46,762 bases of DNA from an uncultured bacterium (GTDB lineage Bacteria; Cyanobacteriota; Vampirovibrionia; Gastranaerophilales; Gastranaerophilaceae). The translations under genes were made by a program, and so were the position numbers. Shown one piece after another: positions 8,305-14,988 of the stretch. The stretch lies in contig CASEYJ010000010.1 of assembly GCA_949292175.1 (NCBI GenBank), positions 1 through 46,762 on the forward strand, given 5' to 3'. How positions within the stretch are numbered: the first letter of the stretch is position 1; each line of letters starts with the position of its first letter. Below the pieces are notes generated by a model, which did not search any database, was not told the origin of the DNA, and was given only the letters and a program-made list of their open reading frames with translations.

Positions 8305-9192
8305 TTAAGGGGCGATTTTATTATTTTTAACATTATCTCGAATCTCAATAAGCATTTCATTCAATAATTCTGTTTCTATTTTAATCAGTTCGGTTTGAAT
8401 CTGTTCCTCAGATAATCTATCTTGTTGCACATTAAGTAATTCTGTTTGTGTTTTACTTGACTGCTCTAAAAGAGAAATAATTTTATTATTTTGTTCAACT
8501 GTCACATCATTACAATTTTGCCAGATAAAAAATACAATTTGCAGTATTAATGATAGAATTGCTAAATGATTTTGTCTTAGATACTGCTTGAAATTACTTT
8601 CAGGTTCTTTTTCTATAATTTCCAGCTGTTCATTTAAACTGCTTTCAGAAATAGTTTCTATAATATTAGAATTTTCCGAGAAGTTAACAGCTTCTAGTTT
8701 ATTTATTAAACGTTGTTGAGATAATGCCAATTCTATTGCTACCTGAGAGGTTTCTGATTGAAATAATTTCTCCCCTAAACTTGTTGAAGAACAACTTTGT
8801 AGAACTTGTATCGCATTGTATATTTTCATATACTCTGGATTATTCTTTAATATAGTTTGTACAGTATTATATGTATCTATAAATTGAGTCAGTTTATTAT
8901 TAAGAATAGGGGAATTTTTTATTGCTTGTAAAGTCTGGCTTAATTCAGATAATACAGGATTATTTACGAATGCATTATTTAAGTTTCTATATTCTTGAAC
9001 AAGTTGAGAAAGTTGATTGTTGAGTACGGAAGAACTTCTAAAAACTTGTAATGTCTTAAAAGTATCATTATTTATTAAAGTGCTGCTCAATATTTTAATA
9101 CTATCTCTAAAGTTAGAAAGGCTGTTACTTGAATTGATGTAATCCTGAAGTATATTGCTTGTTTTACTAAGATGTTGCATATTACTGTTCAT
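8305..9192 (-). CDS. Unrecognised coiled-coil protein with 40-residue repeats and one membrane helix
   Basis: I do not recognise the family. The 295 residues hold two tandem 40-residue repeats (47-86 and 87-126, both starting TLQ and sharing LNN and NNP at matching positions) plus a partial third from 127 ('AIQVLQ'). A hydrophobic segment at about 207-226 is probably a single membrane helix, followed by a charged, Gln/Glu-rich coiled-coil tail (235-285). No catalytic motif is visible. It points the same way as the restriction operon but is separated by 296 bases containing that operon's own promoter. The layout suggests a membrane-tethered scaffold or sensor; that is speculation. Confidence 0.7.
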   Translation of the reverse strand: MNSNMQHLSKTSNILQDYINSSNSLSNFRDSIKILSSTLINNDTFKTLQVFRSSSVLNNQLSQLVQEYRNLNNAFVNNPVLSELSQTLQAIKNSPILNNKLTQFIDTYNTVQTILKNNPEYMKIYNAIQVLQSCSSTSLGEKLFQSETSQVAIELALSQQRLINKLEAVNFSENSNIIETISESSLNEQLEIIEKEPESNFKQYLRQNHLAILSLILQIVFFIWQNCNDVTVEQNNKIISLLEQSSKTQTELLNVQQDRLSEEQIQTELIKIETELLNEMLIEIRDNVKNNKIAP

Positions 9193-9235
9193 ACTGTAAT
9201 TATACCGTAAAAATATCCATACTGCTTATTATATA

Positions 9236-9390
9236 TCACGCACACTCCATCCCTAACGCAATCCTCATATTATAGTATTCCGTTGTTGACTCTTTCATTA
9301 TACTGATAAGTTCAGCGTAAACACTCATGCCTGCTGTTGAACAGGTGTTTTTATCGGGTACAATTGGTTCCAATATAGTAACGTTAACGA
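9236..9390 (-). pseudogene. Decayed C-terminal gene fragment 1 ('EYYNMR' family)
   Basis: The minus strand encodes '...ILEPIVPDKN...' and then 'LISIMKESTTEYYNMRIALG' before a stop at 9236-9238. No start codon or ribosome binding site precedes it; the frame runs into a terminator hairpin. The ending matches fragments at 10603-10750 and 11258-11340, so this is a leftover of a repeated coding sequence rather than a working gene. Confidence 0.6.
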
Positions 9391-9395
9391 CAATT

Positions 9396-9427
9396 AAAAA
9401 AGGGATAACTTTTGTTATCCCTTTTTT
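9396..9427. terminator. Perfect 14-bp hairpin, bidirectional terminator
   Basis: AAAAAAGGGATAAC, loop TTTT, then GTTATCCCTTTTTT. The T-run on each strand makes it a symmetrical Rho-independent terminator between the ADP-ribosyltransferase-like gene and fragment 1. Confidence 0.85.
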
Positions 9428-9448
9428 AATATGCTTGATTGGATAGGG

Positions 9449-9545
9449 CTTAAATCCGTTTTTGCGGGTTCAGCGGGAGCGAGCTGAGGCTGGAGTGCTT
9501 TTGTTTGGAGTGATGAAATCACGAAAACAAAATACGGAATTGCCG
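9449..9545 (+). other. GC-richer segment with nested hairpins, possible structured RNA or mobile-element end
   Basis: This stretch is visibly richer in G and C than its surroundings and folds on paper: TCAGC/GCTGA closes one hairpin (9470-9487); TTTTGTTT with AAACAAAA enclosing GTGAT/ATCAC forms another (9499-9532); and ATCCGT near the left end can pair imperfectly with ACGGAAT near the right end. I do not recognise an Rfam family. One minus-strand frame is open through it but has no start signal. Confidence 0.4.
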
Positions 9546-9564
9546 TTAAACGCGAGCGACCAAG

Positions 9565-9586
9565 ACAAGTCCCCCCATCGACACCA
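9565..9586 (+). other. tRNA 3'-end remnant, possible attachment site
   Basis: The last bases read like a tRNA gene from the T-loop onward: a CAAGT loop end, CCCCCC T-stem strand, ATCGACA acceptor strand and encoded CCA. No 5' half precedes it, so it is not a functional tRNA. Integrated elements often leave such tRNA tails at one end. Confidence 0.5.
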
Positions 9587-9587
9587 T

Positions 9588-9634
9588 AAAAAAGGCTAGG
9601 ACAAAATTATTTTTTTTATGTTTGTCTAAATGCC
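9588..9634 (-). terminator. Terminator of the ADP-ribosyltransferase-like gene
   Basis: On the minus strand an imperfect stem (GGC..TAGACAAA with TTTGTCC.AGCC; arms 9621-9634 and 9594-9605) is followed by six T residues (9593-9588), directly after the stop codon. Confidence 0.65.
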
Positions 9635-10506
9635 TAACCTATGAACTTATTTATGTTAGTCAATAAAGGTATTTCTGGGATATATTCCAGTATAACACGT
9701 TTGTAAGGCTCAGAACCGATTACTGTTCCTGTATGGTAATCGAGTTTCTCTATTAACCTATCTTCTCTTGAAATCAATTTGAACTTAGACAATGCTGGGA
9801 AAACGACCTCGCCACCGTGTTCCATATTTGAAGATATTTGTGAACCTTTAGGTATTCTATATTCTATCAACATAGGATCAAGTACCTTCTGTCCTTCAAT
9901 ATTATATGCGCTACCCATATATTGCTTAGCACCCAATTTATAATGTGCAGCATAAGCATATCCTCTTGTTGGAATTATAATATCTCCAACATTTGCTGAA
10001 TTTATAACATCATAATCTTGTCTTGGTGCTCCTATACGTCGGTTTACACCTCTATAAGCAACACAATCTCTTGGCTGAGGAGTTAGTTTTGTAAAAGAAG
10101 CATTATCTTTTAACAACAATTCAGTTTGATAATCAAATTCCTCCATTTCTTCTTGAATTCGCTCTTTATATCTATTGTAATTTTTATTTTTTAAGTGTTC
10201 TAGGTGTTTAATTCGTTCTTCAAACGTAGAATTACAAAATCCATTATAACTGTGAAAATTATGATGGTCGTTTACCATAGTTTCACCTCTCATACAATAC
10301 GGCGTGGAATAACCCTCAGGGAGTTTTTCCATCCAAGAGTCAACTTTTTTTACAAATGTATCTGTTTTTAGTTCAGGTTTATATTTGAGAACTTGTATCT
10401 CTGTTGTTTTAATTGGTTTAGTTTGCAAAACACTGTTTTTCCCACATGCTTTTAACCAAGCTGAAGTCTTTCGTGCTAAACTCATTCCAAGTTTTTCTAA
10501 ACCCAT
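9634..10506 (-). CDS. ADP-ribosyltransferase-like protein with shared N-terminal module
   Basis: A 290-residue protein. The C-terminal half has the strand order of ADP-ribosyltransferase exoenzymes: 'VAYRGV' with a candidate NAD-binding Arg152, then 'GDIIIPTRGYAYAA' where the usual STS motif would be (here YAY), then 'GGEVVFPALSKFKLIS' with candidate catalytic Glu233 and the usual following strand. The residue two before Glu233 is Gly, not the Glu or Gln of classical ExE/QxE enzymes. The first 31 residues are 21/31 identical to those of the GNAT-like protein at 11393-11962. No signal peptide or membrane helix. RBS AAGGAAA precedes ATG. Fold call moderate; a secreted effector or toxin role is inference. 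Confidence 0.62.
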   Translation of the reverse strand: MGLEKLGMSLARKTSAWLKACGKNSVLQTKPIKTTEIQVLKYKPELKTDTFVKKVDSWMEKLPEGYSTPYCMRGETMVNDHHNFHSYNGFCNSTFEERIKHLEHLKNKNYNRYKERIQEEMEEFDYQTELLLKDNASFTKLTPQPRDCVAYRGVNRRIGAPRQDYDVINSANVGDIIIPTRGYAYAAHYKLGAKQYMGSAYNIEGQKVLDPMLIEYRIPKGSQISSNMEHGGEVVFPALSKFKLISREDRLIEKLDYHTGTVIGSEPYKRVILEYIPEIPLLTNINKFIG

Positions 10507-10517
10507 AAAATTTCCTT

Positions 10518-10553
10518 AATTTCTTTTAAATCCCCTATAATGCAATAAAGTAT
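10518..10553 (-). repeat. Conserved 5' leader of the ADP-ribosyltransferase-like gene
   Basis: The minus strand upstream of the start reads AATACTTTAT, a variable stretch, then TATAGGGGATTT and AAAGAAATT. The same order recurs upstream of the GNAT-like gene (11974-12010). The conserved block covers the likely promoter and transcript start. Confidence 0.7.
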
Positions 10554-10602
10554 TTTTTTTGATTTTAAATTGCCTGATTTTAAATATTCAACGTAAATAA
10601 TC

Positions 10603-10750
10603 TTAACATTTCAACCCTAAAAGATTTCTCATATTGTAATATTCTAGAGTTGACTGTTTTATTACATAGATAAGACTTGAATATAAGTTAATTTCTGGTA
10701 CAATGACTTTATCGAAATCTTCCATATTCGGGAGCTTGTCGACACCATTT
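10603..10750 (-). pseudogene. Decayed C-terminal gene fragment 2 ('EYYNMR' family)
   Basis: The minus strand reads 'NGVDKLPNMEDFDKVIVPEI' and then 'LIYVIKQSTLEYYNMRNLLG' to a stop at 10603-10605. A stop codon lies immediately before the first residue and there is no start signal. It is the clearest of three related remnants. The rest of 10507-10818 holds the conserved leader of the gene at left and, at the right end, the RBS of the secreted-protein gene. Confidence 0.65.
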
Positions 10751-10818
10751 TAAATTGTTGGGCAAGTGTGCACAACCTACAAATTGCGGGCTTTTATTAT
10801 AAAGAGAGGTAGTTTATT

Positions 10819-11223
10819 ATGAAAAAGTTTTTACATAAGATTATTGTTTATAGTTTTCTTTTTATACCTGTTATTTGCCAGTCATCGGTATTTGCTGATG
10901 ATTTTTCTAATGGTGTTAAGGACACGGAACTAAAACTTATCCCTTTTTATAAAAATGCTTATAACTGTAATAAATATCAAACAATTATACACGGTGATAT
11001 GCGTTATCAAATATTAGGAGTTGAGAATAATGCATGTCATATAAAAATTGGTGCTATGGAATGTAGAATGCCAAAACAGCCACTTCAAAAATGGTCAACA
11101 TTGGGAGTTCAATACGGACAAAAAAAATTAAATGAGATTTCAAGAAATGCTTTACAACTTAGTTCTGATGAATATGAAATTATAGAAGCAGAAAAAATAC
11201 AACAGATGTATTGTAATTATTAG
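10819..11223 (+). CDS. Small secreted cysteine-containing protein, unknown function
   Basis: A 134-residue protein with a clear Sec signal peptide: basic 'MKKFLHK', a hydrophobic core and a probable cut after 'SSVFA' near residue 26. The mature part of about 108 residues has four Cys (in 'YNCNKY', 'NACHI', 'MECRM' and 'MYCNY'), which could form two disulfide bonds in the periplasm. A GAGAGG ribosome site lies before ATG. I recognise no family. It is the only plus-strand gene among minus-strand neighbours in this accessory block and sits between fragments 2 and 3. Confidence 0.72.
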   Translation: MKKFLHKIIVYSFLFIPVICQSSVFADDFSNGVKDTELKLIPFYKNAYNCNKYQTIIHGDMRYQILGVENNACHIKIGAMECRMPKQPLQKWSTLGVQYGQKKLNEISRNALQLSSDEYEIIEAEKIQQMYCNY

Positions 11224-11257
11224 CAGGTAGGGTAGGCTTTAGTCTACCTCTAATCGC

Positions 11258-11340
11258 AACGCTAATCCCATATATAATACTCATTAGTTGACTGTTTCAT
11301 TATATGAATATTTATATTTGTTCTATATTGCAGAGTAACT
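11258..11340 (-). pseudogene. Decayed C-terminal gene fragment 3 ('EYYNMR' family)
   Basis: The minus strand reads 'IMKQSTNEYY' and then needs a one-base frame shift to continue as 'MGLALRLEVD', matching the 'EYYNMR.ALG' ending of fragments 1 and 2. The frameshift and missing upstream part show that it is dead. Confidence 0.5.
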
Positions 11341-11392
11341 TTGTTAAATTTCTTATAAAGGTAAAAATGTTTAATGACATTTTTACTAAGTT

Positions 11393-11962
11393 TTAGTGTC
11401 TTTTATATTTAAGTAATAAATCCAAATTTTCTATGGGTAAATACATACTATCTGAAAAAGTGTCTGGAGGAATTTTTTCTCCACGCTGAATATATTCATT
11501 TATCAAAACATTTTCTCTAGAATTCAATTTTCTAAATCCCAATTTATAATAAAAAGCGTCTGGAGAAGTCTTACCGTCAATGCATTGTGCGCTTAAAAAC
11601 ATACGACCATTTGTTAATTTTTTAGCATCATGACATGCAACTTGCATCAATTCTGTTCCACAATGATTAGCTTTTAACCATCTAATAAAGATGCTAGGTA
11701 ATGTTTCACTGCTGTTTAGATAATAATCAGGATATCCTTTTAGAGCAGCGGTAGTATTTACAGCATATTCTATACTTCCAATAACTTTACCATCCTTAAT
11801 GTAACGTACAATTTTTCCACCGTTCTTTCCCTTCAGTGGTAACATGAATTCTTTCGGATTGAAATTAGTAGGCTTAGTTTGTAAAATGCTCGTTTTCCCG
11901 CTGGCTTTTACCCATGCAGAAGTTTTTTGTACCAAATTTAAGCAAAGTTTTGTTAACCCCAT
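11393..11962 (-). CDS. GNAT-like acetyltransferase with shared N-terminal module
   Basis: A 189-residue protein. Residues 1-31 repeat the module of the ADP-ribosyltransferase-like protein (MGLxKL...KTSAW.KA.GK.S.LQTKP). After a short linker, a GNAT-type fold is suggested by a strand-turn-strand ('KIVRYIKDGKVIGSIEY'), a helix after 'HCGTELMQVACHDAKKL' and the signature 'DAFYYKLGFRKL' near 135-147, common in N-acetyltransferases that use acetyl-CoA. The acetyl-CoA loop is a degenerate 'NHCGTELM' rather than Q/RxxGxG/A, so activity is uncertain. It shares a conserved 5' leader with the same partner gene. Substrate unknown. Confidence 0.65.
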   Translation of the reverse strand: MGLTKLCLNLVQKTSAWVKASGKTSILQTKPTNFNPKEFMLPLKGKNGGKIVRYIKDGKVIGSIEYAVNTTAALKGYPDYYLNSSETLPSIFIRWLKANHCGTELMQVACHDAKKLTNGRMFLSAQCIDGKTSPDAFYYKLGFRKLNSRENVLINEYIQRGEKIPPDTFSDSMYLPIENLDLLLKYKRH

Positions 11963-11973
11963 AATGACCCATC

Positions 11974-12010
11974 AATTTCCTTTAAAATCCCCTATACTTA
12001 TATAAAGTAT
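11974..12010 (-). repeat. Conserved 5' leader of the GNAT-like gene
   Basis: The minus strand reads GATACTTTAT, a variable stretch, TATAGGGGATTTT and AAAGGAAATT, matching the leader at 10518-10553. The similarity extends through the start codon into the 31-residue module. Confidence 0.7.
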
Positions 12011-12049
12011 CTAACTCTCTAAGAATTGCTTGTCGTTTGAAATTCTGTA

Positions 12050-12080
12050 AAAAATCAACCCTCCATTTTAGAGGAGGGTT
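12050..12080 (-). terminator. Terminator after the metallo-hydrolase gene
   Basis: AACCCTCC (12057-12064) pairs with GGAGGGTT (12073-12080), and the minus strand continues with a T-run, a standard Rho-independent terminator just after the stop at 12093. Confidence 0.8.
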
Positions 12081-12092
12081 ATTTTGATAAAT

Positions 12093-12875
12093 TTATTTTA
12101 AGTCTACAGTTTCACCGTCATCTGGTATTATGAGATTTGTTAGATTATTCTTTTTGGCGAAGTCTTTTAAGTTTGTCCTTGTTACTGATAAATGACTTAC
12201 TGTATCCATATGGCTTGCGATTACTGTACTTTTAGGAGATTGTTTGATTACTTGGTTAACGTCTTCTATTCCCATAATTATTTTCTCTCCGTTTAAAAGT
12301 GTCGCGGCACAGGCGTTTACTATGATTACCTCAGGTTGATATGTTTTCAATGCTTCTTCAACTTCGTTACACCATATTGTATCTCCTGCAAGGTAAAGAG
12401 TCTTTTCTTTTTCTCCTGTAAACACGACTCCCATCGCCTCATAAGGCATATTTACCTGTTTGCATAAGTCTTCAACGATTTCCCTTTTCCCATGTTGACC
12501 TTTTGTTTTGTACAGTTTTATTCCGTTATATAAGGTACCGCTTTTATCAAGAATAGTTACATTATTAAAGCCATTTGCTAACATAAAGTTTTTATCATTT
12601 TCTGACTGTACAAAAATGGGTTTATCTTTTTTTATTGCCTCTTTTGCGTAGTCATCCCAGTGGTCAGGATGTACATGTGTTACAATAACAGCGTCAACTT
12701 CTGTTATTGTTTTTATATCGCAAGGAAGTTCTACTCTTGGCTGACGAATTTGAGAGTTTATAGCAGGCTCGAAGCCAGGCATATAATCTTTTGGACCTAG
12801 CCAAGGATCAATTAAAAATTTTGTTCCGTTGTATTCAATTATTAGTGTTGCGTTTCTGATTTGTGTGATTTTCAT
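12093..12875 (-). CDS. Metallo-beta-lactamase-fold hydrolase (UlaG-like)
   Basis: A 260-residue cytoplasmic hydrolase with the metal-binding signature 'THVHPDHWD' (about 66-74), 'LAGDTIW' (metal-bridging Asp) and 'ASHMDTVSH' near the C terminus. The order fits the UlaG/YycJ-like branch, which includes lactonases and phosphodiesterases; the substrate cannot be read from sequence. AAGGAG precedes the ATG. It is divergent from an HxlR regulator across 121 bases with operator-like palindromes, so it is probably the regulator's target. Confidence 0.85.
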   Translation of the reverse strand: MKITQIRNATLIIEYNGTKFLIDPWLGPKDYMPGFEPAINSQIRQPRVELPCDIKTITEVDAVIVTHVHPDHWDDYAKEAIKKDKPIFVQSENDKNFMLANGFNNVTILDKSGTLYNGIKLYKTKGQHGKREIVEDLCKQVNMPYEAMGVVFTGEKEKTLYLAGDTIWCNEVEEALKTYQPEVIIVNACAATLLNGEKIIMGIEDVNQVIKQSPKSTVIASHMDTVSHLSVTRTNLKDFAKKNNLTNLIIPDDGETVDLK

Positions 12876-12933
12876 AACTTTGTACTCCTTTATGATTGAT
12901 TTTATATTATTATTTACTTTTTAACAAGAATGT

Positions 12934-12951
12934 ACTATTTTGTATAATAGT
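12934..12951. promoter_or_regulatory. Operator-like inverted repeat, site 1
   Basis: Perfect inverted repeat ACTATT-TTGTAT-AATAGT between the divergent hydrolase and HxlR genes. HxlR-type dimers usually bind AT-rich dyads of this size. Confidence 0.5.
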
Positions 12952-12962
12952 TACTTTTTTGT

Positions 12963-12972
12963 ATAGTACTAT
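12963..12972. promoter_or_regulatory. Operator-like palindrome, site 2
   Basis: Perfect 10-base palindrome ATAGTACTAT, about two and a half helical turns from site 1, upstream of the HxlR start at 12997. Confidence 0.45.
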
Positions 12973-12996
12973 TATTTATGTAAGTGGGTAATAAAA

Positions 12997-13359
12997 ATGG
13001 CTAAACAACGAAAAGATGAATATCAATGTCCTCTCGAGGTAACTATGGAGATTATTGGTGGAAAGTATAAGGGAATTATTATTGGACATCTTATCAATAA
13101 AACCTTGAGATATAGTGAATTGCAAAAATTGATCTCTCACGCCACTCCCAAGATGCTAATTCAACAGCTCAAGGAACTTGAGGCTGACGGAATAATCAAT
13201 AGAAAATTATATCCTGTAGTGCCACCAAGGACGGAATATTCTCTTACAAAGCGTGGTGAAACATTGATCCCTGCTATAATTGAGTTAAATAAGTGGGGAA
13301 TGAATTATTTAAAGGAAGAAAATATTCCTTGTGCTTATAAGGGTGATTGTAAGTTATAA
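12997..13359 (+). CDS. HxlR-family winged-helix transcription regulator
   Basis: A 120-residue DNA-binding protein. The family pattern is clear: an N-terminal Cys in 'YQCPLE' (a redox-sensing position in several HxlR members), 'IIGGKYKGIIIGHL', 'RYSELQKLIS', 'PKMLIQQLKELEADGII' and the wing 'PPRTEYSLTKRG'. Two further Cys lie at the C terminus ('CAYKGDC'). HxlR proteins commonly regulate a divergent gene in response to aldehydes, quinones or oxidants; here that would be the metallo-hydrolase. Control of its own promoter is likely because the palindromes lie just upstream. Confidence 0.9.
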   Translation: MAKQRKDEYQCPLEVTMEIIGGKYKGIIIGHLINKTLRYSELQKLISHATPKMLIQQLKELEADGIINRKLYPVVPPRTEYSLTKRGETLIPAIIELNKWGMNYLKEENIPCAYKGDCKL

Positions 13360-13366
13360 TACGACA

Positions 13367-13399
13367 AGCCCAAATCCTTATATAAAAAGAATTTGGGCT
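13367..13399. terminator. Convergent hairpin between HxlR and flgC
   Basis: AGCCCAAAT (13367-13375) pairs with ATTTGGGCT (13391-13399) around a 15-base loop. The T-runs are poor, but it lies between convergent genes. Confidence 0.6.
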
Positions 13400-13433
13400 G
13401 TATAAATTTGTATTAATTTATTTGAAAACTTTA

Positions 13434-13877
13434 TTATCTTCCGATTTCAATTGCTTTTTGTGCCATTGATTTCGTAATACTTACAAGAGCAAGGTTCGCT
13501 TCATATGCTCTTTGTGCCAGAATTGCATCTGCCATTTCAACCATAGGGTTTACGTTCGATGCCCTGATGTAACCTTCTGCGTCTGCATCAGGGTGTCCCG
13601 GTTTGTAAATTTTTTCCCCTAATGTAGGATCTTCGACGCTTCCGTTGAATACTACACCCCCTGTTAGGTATGGTAATGTTCCAACTCCGAATACATCTTC
13701 TTTCATTTCATTCATTAGTCCGTGGAATGAAATGTCTTCTGTTGCATTAAGTACAGGGATTTTTCTTATGTAATTGGGCGTGTCAACGTTTGCGATGTTT
13801 TTTGTGTGCACGTCCAGTCTGTATCCGTGTGCTCTTAAGGCCTTTCCGCCTATGTTCATTGATTCCATTATGCCCAT
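13434..13877 (-). CDS. flgC: Flagellar basal-body rod protein FlgC
   Basis: Proximal rod protein of the flagellar shaft, 147 residues, the usual size. It has the family N terminus ('ALRAHGYRLDVHTKNIANVDTPNY') and the C-terminal 'ASNVNPMVEMADAILAQRAYEANLAL' repeat that builds the rod coiled coil. RBS AAGGCGG precedes ATG. It follows flgB by 13 bases and is the last gene of a four-gene rod operon. The usual next gene, fliE, is absent: the convergent HxlR gene comes next. Confidence 0.95.
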   Translation of the reverse strand: MGIMESMNIGGKALRAHGYRLDVHTKNIANVDTPNYIRKIPVLNATEDISFHGLMNEMKEDVFGVGTLPYLTGGVVFNGSVEDPTLGEKIYKPGHPDADAEGYIRASNVNPMVEMADAILAQRAYEANLALVSITKSMAQKAIEIGR

Positions 13878-13890
13878 TTAAATCACCGCC

Positions 13891-14238
13891 TTATTTGCCT
13901 ACGTTTATTACTGTTTTCATTTCTGTAATTATATTTGACATTCTTCTTGTTGCCATTGAATATAAAAGAGCGTTCTTTTGTATTTCCATCAATTCTTTGT
14001 CTGGTCTGATTTCTTCTTGGTAACGTTCTTCTATTATCGCAGATGGTCCCAATCTTTGTGATAATTTTGTTTCAAGAGGACTGTTCATTGAGCCAAGATA
14101 GTCTTGGAAATTGATATCTCTTCTGACGTATCCCGGTGTGTGCATGTTTGCTAAATTTGAACCTAATGCTACTTGTCTCTGAGAAACAAGATCAAGCATT
14201 AATCCAACTTTGCCCATACTGTCTAGTGGTGTGTACAT
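13891..14238 (-). CDS. flgB: Flagellar basal-body rod protein FlgB
   Basis: Proximal rod protein, 115 residues, slightly short for the family. Signature 'LMLDLVSQRQVALGSNLANMHTPGYVRRDINF' at the N terminus and 'LLYSMATRRMSNIITEMKTVIN' at the C terminus. RBS AGAGGA precedes ATG. It lies between the flgG-like gene and flgC. Confidence 0.93.
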   Translation of the reverse strand: MYTPLDSMGKVGLMLDLVSQRQVALGSNLANMHTPGYVRRDINFQDYLGSMNSPLETKLSQRLGPSAIIEERYQEEIRPDKELMEIQKNALLYSMATRRMSNIITEMKTVINVGK

Positions 14239-14257
14239 TAGTTTATCCTCTTAGTTA

Positions 14258-14971
14258 TTATTCTCTAATATTTATTGATTTGTTGTACATATCATCTACA
14301 ACTTTCATCATTCTTGTACTTGCAAGCATTGATGCGTTAAGTCTAAGCATGTCACTTACGGAGTCCATGATGCTGATGTTTGAATTTTCAATATTATTTT
14401 GGACGATACAGGTGTGGTCTTTTATAAGTATTGCTTCTCCTGATTCTTCCGTAGGTCTTAGTTTGTTCATATCGGCTTGCTCAAGCCCTTCAGGGTTTGC
14501 AAATCTTACAAGCGGAATGTTGCCGAGTTTTTTACCTTTTACTTGAGCTTTCTCGTAAGCATAAACATCACCGTTTGCTCTTATTTCAAATCTATAACAG
14601 TTAGTCGGAATTTTAATTCCGTTTCCTACAATCCAATCATCAGATGTCACCAAATATCCGTCTGCACCCTGTTTCAAGGCTCCATCACGTGTGTAGGCAA
14701 CTTCTCCTGTTTTTGAGAAAACAGGAATAAAACCTTGACCATTAATGGCTATGTCGTAGGGATTACTTGTAACTCGGATTGCACCTTGGCTATAATCCGT
14801 TCTTATTGCTCCTGTAAGGTAGCCGTCTTCTTTCAGCATTTGTTCAAAACGGACTCCTTTGTAACCTTTGGTATTATAGTTTGCAAGATTATTTGCGACA
14901 AAACCAAGTTTTTCCCATTGGTTTAGGACGTTATTTGTATTTTTTCTAATTATACCTTGTAGATTTTTCAT
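14258..14971 (-). CDS. Flagellar rod/hook-basal-body protein, FlgG/FlgF type
   Basis: A 237-residue rod protein. Motifs: 'LGFVANNLANYNTKGYKGVRFEQML' at the N terminus; the central domain 'PYDIAINGQGFIPVF..TGEVAYTRDGAL'; and a C-terminal helix ('IMDSVSDMLRLNASMLASTRMMKVVDDMYN'). It is shorter than typical FlgG (about 260). With its neighbour it forms a FlgF-FlgG pair; sequence alone does not say which is which. RBS AAAGGGA precedes ATG. Confidence 0.88.
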   Translation of the reverse strand: MKNLQGIIRKNTNNVLNQWEKLGFVANNLANYNTKGYKGVRFEQMLKEDGYLTGAIRTDYSQGAIRVTSNPYDIAINGQGFIPVFSKTGEVAYTRDGALKQGADGYLVTSDDWIVGNGIKIPTNCYRFEIRANGDVYAYEKAQVKGKKLGNIPLVRFANPEGLEQADMNKLRPTEESGEAILIKDHTCIVQNNIENSNISIMDSVSDMLRLNASMLASTRMMKVVDDMYNKSINIRE

Positions 14972-14988
14972 AGTTTAAGTCCCTTTAA

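Noticed and set aside
9405..9586. Minus-strand open frame of about 60 codons through the structured element
   Set aside because: No start codon with a ribosome site, it reads through a tRNA tail and hairpins, and the composition is that of structured DNA.
11225..11249. Terminator after the secreted-protein gene (AGGTAG...CTACCT)
   Set aside because: Short stem and no T-run.
9634..11962. N-myristoylation signal (MG start) on the two modular proteins
   Set aside because: Position 6 is Leu in both instead of Ser or Thr, and bacteria lack the transferase.
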